A DNA stretch of 64,000 nucleotides from an uncultured Bacteroidales bacterium (GTDB taxonomy: Bacteria > Bacteroidota > Bacteroidia > Bacteroidales > Paludibacteraceae). Shown here piece after piece: positions 34,638 through 42,287 of this stretch. The position numbers were made by a program, and so were the translations under genes. Within the stretch, counting starts at the first letter, position 1. Every line of letters starts with the position of its first letter. The notes beneath the pieces are model-generated. The model was not told where the DNA came from. It made no database searches and saw only the letters and a program-made list of their open reading frames with translations. The stretch lies in contig CACZVM010000001.1 of the NCBI GenBank assembly GCA_902784585.1, forward strand, positions 62,001 to 126,000, read 5' to 3'.

Positions 34638-36425
34638 ATGATTTGGGAAGGATTAAGTATTCATGCATGGATAACAATCGCTACAGTGCTGACAATGTTC
34701 ACTGTGCTATTGTTCACAAAGTTACGCTCGGATATAGTTTTTCTTGGCGCTATTGCTATCCTGTTTCTGACCGGTGTGTTGGATGCCAACGAGGCTTTTT
34801 CGGGTTTTAGCAACACCTCGGTCATTGTAATCGGTGTGCTGTTTGTGGTCGTTGCCGGTCTGATGCACACAGGCGTGCTGCAGTGGATCGTCAAGCACCT
34901 GTTAGGTCAGCCCAAGTCGTATTCAGGCGCCGTGACACGACTGATGCTGCCAGTGGCGGCGCTAAGTTCATTCTTAAGCAACACGACGGTAGTGGCGCTG
35001 TTCGTCGGCATCGTCAAGATGTGGTCGAAAAAACTCGGCATCTCGCCCTCCAAACTGCTTATTCCGCTAAGTTACGCCTCGGGGATGGGTGGCGTGTGCA
35101 CGCTAATCGGCACACCGCCTAACTTGATTATCTCCGGTCTGTATGCCGATCAGACCGGCACAACGATGAATATATTTGCAACTACTATCCCAGGTCTCTT
35201 CTGTCTCGGTGTCGGCGTGCTGAGTATCATTGCGATGCGTCGCCTCTTACCGGACCGTGAAGCCCCGGAAGCTGCGTTCGAAGACGCTTCGGAATATACT
35301 GCTGAATTGTTAGTGCCGTCGGACAACCCTAATATCGGCAAGCGCATCATTGATGCCGGACTAAAGGACATTCACGGAGGCCACCTCATTGAGATTATCC
35401 ACTTCGACGAAGTCATTTCGCCCGTACCGGATGACGAACCTATCATGGGCGGTGATCGTCTGGTTTTTGCAGGAGAGATTGACAATATTTTGGACTTAAA
35501 GAAGAGTCATGGCTTTGTGAATGCCGACCACCCTGTGTTTACAAAGAGCGAGGAAAGCAAACACCGCCAGTTGCGGACGGCATATGTCGCCCTAAACAGC
35601 GACCTGATTCACAAATGCATCAGTGACACAACTTTTGAGAAAGACAACAACATGACACTGGTGGCCGTTGCGCGGTACGGAAAACGGATAGAGAAGTCGC
35701 CTCACGAAGTGAAACTGCATGCCGGTGACACACTGTTGTTAGAATGTCCGCCGAAACTGAATATCAACACCGAACGTCTCAAATCACAACTGTATTTCTA
35801 TGACTCGGAGCAAGTACCGAACATCGGTCCTCAGACGTTGATCTCGACGGCAATCATGATTGCGATGGTTGCACTGTCGGCCCTCAATGTGATGCCACTG
35901 CTGCCCTGTGCGTTCTTAGCGGCCTTTGCAATGCTGATTTTCCGCTGCTGTAGTCCTGAGCAGGCCATGAAGGCCATCAACTGGGAGGTACTCATGGTCT
36001 TTGCCGGTTCGGTGGTCCTGGGACTGGCAATTCAGAAAACAGGTATCGCTGAGCGACTGGCGTATGGAATCCTCGATGTATGCGGTACGAACCCTATCGT
36101 CGTCATGACCGCCATCTGCTTCGTTGCTACTTTCATCACCGAGTTCATCTCTAACACGGCAGCAGGAGCAATGTTCTTCCCCATCATGTATCATGCCGCG
36201 ATTCAATTAGGCTACGAACCCTATCCGTTCCTCATTGCTCTGATGATCAGCGTCAGCAGTAGTTTTGCCACACCTATCGGTTCGCCGACCCATATGCTCG
36301 TTTATGCCCCAGGTGGTTACCGGTTCAGCGACTACATGCGTATCGGTTTGCCGATGAATATCATCATCCTCGCAGCGAACATTTTTATCATCAATGTCGT
36401 TTATCCGCTAACACCGTTAAATTAA
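34638..36425 (+). CDS. SLC13/DASS-family transporter with two RCK_C domains
   Basis: A 595-residue anion:sodium symporter-type membrane protein. Two transport halves with SFLSNTTVVALFVGIV and SNTAAGAMFFPIM (the paired SNT motifs that bind substrate and sodium) flank a cytosolic part of two TrkA_C/RCK_C domains (about 215-290 and 312-380). Such domains often sense a small ligand. The substrate may be sulfate, dicarboxylate or another anion; it cannot be fixed from sequence. It has its own promoter and heads a run that may continue into the SpoIIE gene. Confidence 0.9.
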   Translation: MIWEGLSIHAWITIATVLTMFTVLLFTKLRSDIVFLGAIAILFLTGVLDANEAFSGFSNTSVIVIGVLFVVVAGLMHTGVLQWIVKHLLGQPKSYSGAVTRLMLPVAALSSFLSNTTVVALFVGIVKMWSKKLGISPSKLLIPLSYASGMGGVCTLIGTPPNLIISGLYADQTGTTMNIFATTIPGLFCLGVGVLSIIAMRRLLPDREAPEAAFEDASEYTAELLVPSDNPNIGKRIIDAGLKDIHGGHLIEIIHFDEVISPVPDDEPIMGGDRLVFAGEIDNILDLKKSHGFVNADHPVFTKSEESKHRQLRTAYVALNSDLIHKCISDTTFEKDNNMTLVAVARYGKRIEKSPHEVKLHAGDTLLLECPPKLNINTERLKSQLYFYDSEQVPNIGPQTLISTAIMIAMVALSALNVMPLLPCAFLAAFAMLIFRCCSPEQAMKAINWEVLMVFAGSVVLGLAIQKTGIAERLAYGILDVCGTNPIVVMTAICFVATFITEFISNTAAGAMFFPIMYHAAIQLGYEPYPFLIALMISVSSSFATPIGSPTHMLVYAPGGYRFSDYMRIGLPMNIIILAANIFIINVVYPLTPLN

Positions 36426-36458
36426 AAGGTGAAAGGTGAAAATTGAAAAGTGAAAGGT
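36426..36458 (+). repeat. GTGAAAGG-type repeat before the SpoIIE gene
   Basis: AAAGGTGAAAGGTGAAAATTG and AAAAGTGAAAGGT fill the whole 33-bp gap. A similar sequence precedes gldB (about 22036-22070), and its complement lies between yidD and rnpA (about 48815-48838). Confidence 0.7.
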
Positions 36459-38549
36459 ATGAAGACATCATCCCAAAATAAATCTCGCAGGGACCATGGC
36501 GGTCTATGGATCATCCTGGTGGCAGCAATAGCACTGGAAGCCATCTCGTGTCTTATGTATTTCACCAGCCGCGTCGCTATCCGTCATGAGGCGGAGCAAC
36601 GCGCGAAGACCGAGTTGCGGCGTGCCGAATTGGAAATTGACGTGCATGCTATCGAGATGGAAACGGCAGCCAAGACCTTGGCACTGCTGGCGGAGAAGCA
36701 TATCCACCAACCGGACTCCCTCTTCGCCGCCACACGCCTAACCGTAAGCTCATTGCGCACCAACACCAGCATGGCCGTGGCCTTCATCCCGAATTATTTT
36801 CCCGAGAAAGGCGAGTTTTTCGAAGTATGCAGCAGTCGGTTCTCGGAGGACAGCATCTATACCCGCAACATCGGTAGTGCCGAGCACGACTACACCCAGA
36901 TGGAATGGTGGCAGAACGGATTTGTGCACGATAGTTGCTGGTGGTGCGAACCGTACTTGGACGATTCCGGATCGAAAACTATGGTGGTCAGTTGTTCGTA
37001 CCCTATACTCGATAGAAACGGCAAGGTCGTAGCGGTGGTATGTATCGATATGTCGCTGGATGAACTCAAGAACATCTCGGAATACCTGCAGGTGTACCCG
37101 AACAGCTATTATACCATCCGCTCCAGCACAGGCGTAGACATCGTTCCCGCACCGGATACCGTGCCCGGACGCAAATACAATATCTTCCAAGAAGAGATTG
37201 ACGCCACCGGTTGGCATATCGAGATCATCATCCCCGATGAAGAACTCTTCAGAGACCTCAATCATATCGGACGTATCGTCGGCTTGCTGATGTTGCTCGG
37301 TCTGGCCATGCTCATCCTAATTATATGGTATGCCGGACGTAATAACAAACGCCTCATTGAATCAACGGCTCGCAATCAGAGCATCGAGAATGAACTGAAT
37401 ATCGCTCGAAAGATTCAGATGGCGATGCTGCCCACTCGTTTCCCGCCCTTCCCGGACTATCCGAATATCAATGCCTACGGCGAAGTTATTCCCGCCAAAG
37501 AGGTAGGCGGAGACCTATTCGACTTCTATATCCGCGAGAACCGTCTGTTCTTCTGCGTCGGTGACGTAAGCGGTAAGGGCGTACCGGCTTCGATCGTGAT
37601 GGCGATGACGCGTTCTTTCTTCCGCAGTTTCACTTCGTATATGGACAATCCGGCGAAGATCGTCATGCAGATGAACGACTCGCTTAGCGGTGAAGGGAAC
37701 GACCAAAGTATGTTCGTCACCTTGTTCCTCGGTGTACTCAACCTCACCACAGGTGAACTTCATTACTGCAACGCTGGACATAACAGTCCATTGGTAATTG
37801 GTCATCGGTCATTGGTGAATTTGGATTGCAAAGCCAATCTACCGTTAGGAGTTATAGGAGGATTTGCCTACCAGGAGCAGGCAGCAAAACTGGAAATCGG
37901 TGACACCTTGTTCCTGTACACCGACGGACTGACCGAAGCAGAGAACGCCCGACATGAGCAGTTCGGAGAAGAACGAATGGGTGAGCTGTTAGCGGCTCAC
38001 GGAGAGCAAAGCCCTCAAGAACTCATCGAAACAATGCATCAAGCAGTGGCTAAGTTCGTCGGTAATGCCGAGCAAAGCGATGACCTGACCTTGTTCGCCA
38101 TACGTCTATTGGACAAATCACCCATCACCCATCGCCCATCACCCATCACCGAAGGACACTATTCTCTCGTCATGCGCAATGACATCCAACAGATACCGAC
38201 GCTGGCGGAGTGGATTGAGATGTTAGGGCTACCGCAAGAACTCAATATGCCAATCAACCTGGCCCTGGAAGAGGCGGTAAGCAATGTCATGCTCTACGCC
38301 TATCCGGGCAAGAGCGGACAAGTGCTCGTGGAATGCGATAAATCCAATAAGCTGGTGTTCACTATCACCGACAGCGGCGTGCCGTTCGACCCGACGCAAC
38401 AGATAGATCCGGATGTAACGCAGAGTGCGGAAGAACGACCGATAGGCGGCCTGGGTATCTTCCTCGTTCGCCAAATCATGGATGACATCCGCTACGAACG
38501 TAAAGAGGATAAGAATATCCTTACACTCGTTAAATCGTTAAACTGTTAA
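36459..38549 (+). CDS. SpoIIE-type PP2C phosphatase fused to an RsbW-like HATPase
   Basis: A 696-residue two-function regulator. It has a membrane helix (about 15-33), a periplasmic Cache-like sensor (about 35-270), a second helix (about 277-297) and a short linker. The PP2C domain follows, with EVGGDLFDFY, GDVSGKGVPASIVMA, DGLTEAEN and DDLTLFAI. Last comes an anti-sigma-type HATPase_c_2 domain with LALEEAVSNVMLYAYPG, DSGVPFDP and GGLGIFLVRQIMD. All acidic metal residues appear present. Repeats occur inside it: NSPLVIGHRSLVN (in the PP2C part) and SPITHRPSPITEG exactly at the PP2C-HATPase junction. The start is ATG at 36459, though GTG at 36450 is possible. The STAS gene follows. Confidence 0.87.
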   Translation: MKTSSQNKSRRDHGGLWIILVAAIALEAISCLMYFTSRVAIRHEAEQRAKTELRRAELEIDVHAIEMETAAKTLALLAEKHIHQPDSLFAATRLTVSSLRTNTSMAVAFIPNYFPEKGEFFEVCSSRFSEDSIYTRNIGSAEHDYTQMEWWQNGFVHDSCWWCEPYLDDSGSKTMVVSCSYPILDRNGKVVAVVCIDMSLDELKNISEYLQVYPNSYYTIRSSTGVDIVPAPDTVPGRKYNIFQEEIDATGWHIEIIIPDEELFRDLNHIGRIVGLLMLLGLAMLILIIWYAGRNNKRLIESTARNQSIENELNIARKIQMAMLPTRFPPFPDYPNINAYGEVIPAKEVGGDLFDFYIRENRLFFCVGDVSGKGVPASIVMAMTRSFFRSFTSYMDNPAKIVMQMNDSLSGEGNDQSMFVTLFLGVLNLTTGELHYCNAGHNSPLVIGHRSLVNLDCKANLPLGVIGGFAYQEQAAKLEIGDTLFLYTDGLTEAENARHEQFGEERMGELLAAHGEQSPQELIETMHQAVAKFVGNAEQSDDLTLFAIRLLDKSPITHRPSPITEGHYSLVMRNDIQQIPTLAEWIEMLGLPQELNMPINLALEEAVSNVMLYAYPGKSGQVLVECDKSNKLVFTITDSGVPFDPTQQIDPDVTQSAEERPIGGLGIFLVRQIMDDIRYERKEDKNILTLVKSLNC
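38117..38151 (+). repeat. Five ATCACCC heptads inside the SpoIIE gene
   Basis: ATCACCC, ATCACCC, ATCGCCC, ATCACCC, ATCACCG: five adjacent heptads, read as SPITHRPSPIT, located at the boundary between two domains. Confidence 0.85.
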
Positions 38550-38561
38550 ATTGATATAGAT

Positions 38562-38864
38562 ATGAAAATCAACATGGTAAATGAGGGTGAGCAACTCATT
38601 GCACAACTCTCCGGAAGACTCGACACCGCAGCTGCTGCAGAGATAGCGCCAGACTTCCAAGCACTCGCAGAACAAGCTAACAAACACATCATTATCGACT
38701 GTGCACAACTCGAGTATATCTCTTCATCGGGGTTGCGTTTGTTCCTCGCTCTCCGCAAAGAGTCCGCTGCCAAAGGTGGAAAACTGCAAGTGCGTGCTAT
38801 CAATGCTGACATCCGCCAAGTATTTATGATGACTGGATTCATCAGTTTGTTTGAGATTATCTAA
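38562..38864 (+). CDS. STAS-domain anti-anti-sigma factor
   Basis: A 100-residue single STAS domain of the SpoIIAA/RsbV kind. The key segment is LEYISSSGLRLFLALR; the serine in front of the Gly (Ser56) is the expected phosphorylation site. In partner-switching systems the HATPase kinase phosphorylates it and the PP2C phosphatase removes the phosphate; both activities are fused in the gene 12 bp upstream. No sigma factor gene is adjacent, so the target of the switch is not known. Confidence 0.9.
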   Translation: MKINMVNEGEQLIAQLSGRLDTAAAAEIAPDFQALAEQANKHIIIDCAQLEYISSSGLRLFLALRKESAAKGGKLQVRAINADIRQVFMMTGFISLFEII

Positions 38865-38866
38865 TT

Positions 38867-39913
38867 ATGGATCTGCATAGCGAATTCATCTTAGAAGAGT
38901 ATCGTGAGGCGCGGCCACTATTTGAGAAGATGCAAAGTGAGGTGAACCGTGTCCTACGAGAGGCTTTGGAGCGCAACGGACTCATCGTCACTGCGGTTGA
39001 GACACGTATCAAGACCGAAGAGAGCCTCGCGGGCAAACTGGCATTGAAGGGCAGTAAGTACGCTACGCTCAGCGATATCACAGATATTCTTGGTGCGCGC
39101 ATCATCACGTTCTATACCGATGATGTGGACCGCATTGCCGCCATGGCGGAGCAACTTTTCGAGATCGACTGGGCCAACTCAGTTGATAAGCGTAAACTAC
39201 ACCAACTGGACAGCTTCGGTTATAACTCGCTTCACTACATCTGCCGCCTGCCGGGTTACGACTACCGCTTTGAACTGCAACTGCGCACCACCCTCCAGCA
39301 CGCATGGGCCGCTATTAATCACGATAACGGCTATAAGTCAGGAGTTGAAATACCGCACGAGTACATGCGACGAATCAACCGACTTGCCGGACTGCTGGAG
39401 ATAGCCGATGACGAGTTCAGCCATATTCGCACGGAGATTAACGACTATCGTCGACGTGTACAACAATTGGTACAAAACGGCCAACTGGATGATGTGCAGC
39501 TCGACGGTGACGCTTTCCGCAGTTACCTGAATGCGAGACCGTTCGACAAGCTCAACCGCCGTATTGCGGCCATCAATCAGGCAGAGATACAAGAAGTACC
39601 GTTAATCCGCTATCTGAAAGTGCTCAAAGCGTTGGGATGCAATACCTTAGGTGATGTGGCTCGACTGCGCAACCAATACGAAGAAGACGCCTATGCACTG
39701 GCACGCCATCAGTTGGGCAACACCGATCTTGACATCATCTCGTCGGCTGTAGGACTGCAGAATATTTGCATCGTGTGCATTCTCAGTCAGGGAGGCGGCA
39801 AGATAGGCCTGCTGCGCTTGTTCAATGCACTCAACGGACAAAACTCGCAGAACGAAGAATTGGCTGAAATCACCTTCAAACAGGCCTCCAACCTCCCCTT
39901 TATGAACAAATGA
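38867..39913 (+). CDS. RelA/SpoT-type nucleotide pyrophosphokinase-like protein
   Basis: A 348-residue protein with a (p)ppGpp synthetase-like domain: RIKTEESLAGKL (ATP-binding positive region), ITDILGARIITFY, DSFGYNSLHYICRLPG, and FELQLRTTLQHAWAAINHD with the catalytic Glu. It lacks the HD hydrolase, TGS and ACT domains of long RSH enzymes, so it is like a small alarmone synthetase with an added C-terminal helical region (about 210-348). Activity is inferred only. It begins 2 bp after the STAS gene and its TGA is the first three bases of a tandem repeat. Confidence 0.85.
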   Translation: MDLHSEFILEEYREARPLFEKMQSEVNRVLREALERNGLIVTAVETRIKTEESLAGKLALKGSKYATLSDITDILGARIITFYTDDVDRIAAMAEQLFEIDWANSVDKRKLHQLDSFGYNSLHYICRLPGYDYRFELQLRTTLQHAWAAINHDNGYKSGVEIPHEYMRRINRLAGLLEIADDEFSHIRTEINDYRRRVQQLVQNGQLDDVQLDGDAFRSYLNARPFDKLNRRIAAINQAEIQEVPLIRYLKVLKALGCNTLGDVARLRNQYEEDAYALARHQLGNTDLDIISSAVGLQNICIVCILSQGGGKIGLLRLFNALNGQNSQNEELAEITFKQASNLPFMNK

Positions 39914-39970
39914 CTAAATGGTAAATGACTAAATGGTAAATGACTAAATGGTAAATGACTAAATGGTAAA
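39911..39970 (+). repeat. Four exact 15-bp repeats (TGACTAAATGGTAAA)
   Basis: Four identical copies without spacer, 39911-39970. Each copy carries ATG GTA AAT GAC TAA, a complete start-to-stop mini frame, offset by 15 bp. The last ATG (39963) runs on into the next gene as ATGGTAAATGATTTTATGG. The first copy supplies the stop codon of the gene before. Confidence 0.95.
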
Positions 39971-39977
39971 TGATTTT

Positions 39978-40817
39978 ATGGAACCTATTTTAATTGACCT
40001 CAACGACTATGTCCGCACCGGCGAAGGAGCCAACGGCGCAAGTTATAACCATAAGACCGACCCGTCGATCATGATGAAGATGTACTTCCGCAATTACGAA
40101 GCAGCGGCTTTGGAGCTCGAATTGGCGAAGAAGGTCTATGCGGCCGGCATCCCTACACCGGAGCCCGGTGATCTTATTACAGACGGAGAACGTATCGGTA
40201 TTCGTTTCCGCCGCATCGAAGGCAAGAAATCCTATTCGCGTGCCTGTGGGGATGAGCCCGAAAAAGCACCGGAGTTCGGACGTGAGTTTGCGCAGATGTG
40301 CAAAAAACTGCATGCTATTCATGTGGACACCACGCAGTTCGAGTCCGTCAAAGACCGGCTCTACCACATGCTGGAAAACAACCCGGATTTCACACCGGAG
40401 CAGAAACAGAAACTGCATGATTTCATTGCTGCCGCACCGGACGCCGACACCGCCATCCACGGAGATCTCCAGTTCGGTAACGGTATCTTCACCGAGAAAG
40501 ACGGTGTGCGTACGCAGTATTTCATTGACCTCGGTGATTTCTGCTATGGCTATCCCATGTTCGACATCGGCATGGTCTATCTCTGCTGCTGCCTGAATAA
40601 TGAAGAATGGACCCAGGAGGTGAACCACATGTCCAATGCGACAGCCCGTCAGTTCTGGGATGGTTTTGCACGTGAGTATTTTGGTCCTGACGCGGATCTC
40701 CAGGAAGTAGAAAAGACCGTCCGTATCTATGCTGGGCTCAAAACCATCATGGTCGAGCGGGACACACATTTCCCTATGCCTCAATTCCGTGCCTGCCTCG
40801 AAGGCGTGATCTATTAA
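39978..40817 (+). CDS. APH/choline-kinase-fold protein (TIGR02172-like)
   Basis: A 279-residue protein-kinase-like phosphotransferase. The catalytic loop is AIHGDLQFGNGIF with Asp and Asn, and the metal Asp is in YFIDLGDFCYGYPMFDIG. The family resembles the TIGR02172 paralogues of Fibrobacter, of unknown substrate. It need not confer aminoglycoside resistance. The start is ATG at 39978 (MEPILIDLNDY); ATG at 39963, which adds MVNDF from the repeat, is an alternative. It sits between the RelA-like and HD genes. Confidence 0.83.
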   Translation: MEPILIDLNDYVRTGEGANGASYNHKTDPSIMMKMYFRNYEAAALELELAKKVYAAGIPTPEPGDLITDGERIGIRFRRIEGKKSYSRACGDEPEKAPEFGREFAQMCKKLHAIHVDTTQFESVKDRLYHMLENNPDFTPEQKQKLHDFIAAAPDADTAIHGDLQFGNGIFTEKDGVRTQYFIDLGDFCYGYPMFDIGMVYLCCCLNNEEWTQEVNHMSNATARQFWDGFAREYFGPDADLQEVEKTVRIYAGLKTIMVERDTHFPMPQFRACLEGVIY

Positions 40818-40821
40818 CCCC

Positions 40822-40867
40822 ATAAACGTTTCGAAGAAACAATAAACGATGCGAAGCATCTATAAAC
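40822..40867 (+). repeat. ATAAAC units with GAA-loop mini hairpins
   Basis: ATAAAC, then GTTTC-GAA-GAAAC, AATAAAC, then GATGC-GAA-GCATC, then TATAAAC. Two perfect 5-bp hairpins with the same GAA loop alternate with the ATAAAC core in the gap before the HD gene. Confidence 0.8.
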
Positions 40868-40877
40868 AATTTATTCT

Positions 40878-41450
40878 ATGAATAAATTTCTAAACACCGA
40901 CTTGTTGGACCGCGCTATTGTCTTCGCCGTCAGGGCGCACCATGACTCCGAGCGGCGCGGTAAAGGTTTTCCGTATATCGTCCATCCCATGGAAGCAATG
41001 GAGATTGTAGCCACCATCACGTCCGATCAGGAGCTCTTGGCTGCCGCAGCCTTGCATGACACTATCGAAGATACGGATGTCACCGTCGAAGATATCCGCC
41101 GCGAGTTCGGCGACCGCGTAGCTCAACTCGTGCATGCAGAGAGCGACCGTTTCACCGAAGGGGTCTCCGAAGAAGACAGTTGGCACGACCGCAAACAAGC
41201 CGCTATTGACCGTCTTAGCAATGCCTCGCATGATGCCAAGATCGTTGCGATGGGAGATAAACTGAGTAACATGCGGGCCATCTGGCGCGACTATCAAACC
41301 AAAGGCGACAAACTATGGAATATCTTCCACGTCAAGGACAAAGCCTCGCACGAATGGCACTACCGCGGACTCGCAGACTCCCTCTCTGAGCTGTCCCACA
41401 CCTTCGCTTACAAAGAGTTTGTACACCTGATTGATGAAGTGTTTAAATAA
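40878..41450 (+). CDS. SpoT-like HD phosphohydrolase (small alarmone hydrolase-like)
   Basis: A 190-residue HD-domain enzyme. AIVFAVRAHHDSERRGKGFPYIVHPMEAMEI, LLAAAALHDTIEDTDVT and MGDKLSNMRAIW match the metal-binding and hydrolase motifs of the RelA/SpoT HD domain and of Mesh1-like enzymes. It contains no synthetase domain. Together with the synthetase-like protein two genes upstream, it suggests a split (p)ppGpp metabolism or a related nucleotide signal. This is inferred. Confidence 0.85.
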   Translation: MNKFLNTDLLDRAIVFAVRAHHDSERRGKGFPYIVHPMEAMEIVATITSDQELLAAAALHDTIEDTDVTVEDIRREFGDRVAQLVHAESDRFTEGVSEEDSWHDRKQAAIDRLSNASHDAKIVAMGDKLSNMRAIWRDYQTKGDKLWNIFHVKDKASHEWHYRGLADSLSELSHTFAYKEFVHLIDEVFK

Positions 41451-41463
41451 TAAACAGTAAACA

Positions 41464-42267
41464 TTGAAAGTCGTTTTTGATCATATAGATAATGCTCGCG
41501 ACCTTGGCGGTATCCCCGGGGCCGGAGGACGGACCATCAAACCTCATCGACTCCTTCGCACTGCGCACCTCCACGATGCAAGCGATGCTGACGTTGAGCG
41601 TCTCAAACAGGAATATCATCTCTCCAATATCTTCGATTTCCGATCGATGGGTGAGTTCCAAGCCTTTCCGGACAGAGAGATAGATGGCGTACAGCATCAT
41701 CTGTTACCTACCATCGATATGCGCGCTGAACAACAAACCGGAAAACCCATACCCGATGAAGCTTTTCTCGAATTAGACCGTCATATCGTCAATTATTCAT
41801 TCTATCCGGAGGTGCAGATGATGGCTAGGAATATGTACCCGTCCCTCATATGTAGCGAGTTCTCACAACTGCAGTATGCCGCTTTCTTGCGATTGATCGT
41901 CGAAGCACCCGAAGACGGCGGTATCCTCTGGCATTGTGCACAAGGAAAAGACCGAACCGGTTGGGGTGCTGCCTTCTTGATGTTTGCTTTAGGCGTAGAA
42001 CGAGAAACCGTTATTGCAGATTTTGACGTGAGCAACGATGCCTATCTCCCTATCGTTAATAAACTCAATGCAGACGTGCTGGCCCGCGGTGGAGGAGAAG
42101 CAGAGATGGCTGTTATTCAGGCCTTCATGGGCGTCTCCACTCCAAATTTTATTTCTACATTGCAACTTATTGACCGTGAGTTCGGAGGTATGACTAATTA
42201 CTTGCATGAGATCCTATGTCTCTCCCATGATGATATCCAACTCCTCCGCAAACGTTATTTAGAATAA
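41464..42267 (+). CDS. Tyrosine phosphatase-like protein (HCxxGKDRTG)
   Basis: A 267-residue protein of the Y_phosphatase3 type. Conserved parts are NARDLGGIPGAGGRTIKPHRLLRTAHL, IFDFRSMGEF and the P-loop HCAQGKDRTGWGAAFLM with nucleophilic Cys and Arg. Such enzymes act on phosphotyrosine or on phosphoinositide-like substrates. There is no ATG upstream in frame: the start is TTG at 41464 (TTGAAAGTCGTT). It lies 13 bp after the HD gene, as the last gene of the signalling run. Confidence 0.85.
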   Translation: MKVVFDHIDNARDLGGIPGAGGRTIKPHRLLRTAHLHDASDADVERLKQEYHLSNIFDFRSMGEFQAFPDREIDGVQHHLLPTIDMRAEQQTGKPIPDEAFLELDRHIVNYSFYPEVQMMARNMYPSLICSEFSQLQYAAFLRLIVEAPEDGGILWHCAQGKDRTGWGAAFLMFALGVERETVIADFDVSNDAYLPIVNKLNADVLARGGGEAEMAVIQAFMGVSTPNFISTLQLIDREFGGMTNYLHEILCLSHDDIQLLRKRYLE

Positions 42268-42287
42268 ATCATATAATAATATATACC

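Noticed and set aside
39911..39970. CRISPR-like array
   Set aside because: The four repeats touch without spacers and are only 15 bp; no cas genes are present.
39978..40817. Aminoglycoside resistance gene
   Set aside because: The fold is shared, but the sequence resembles the TIGR02172 paralogue family of unknown substrate and lies in a signalling cluster.
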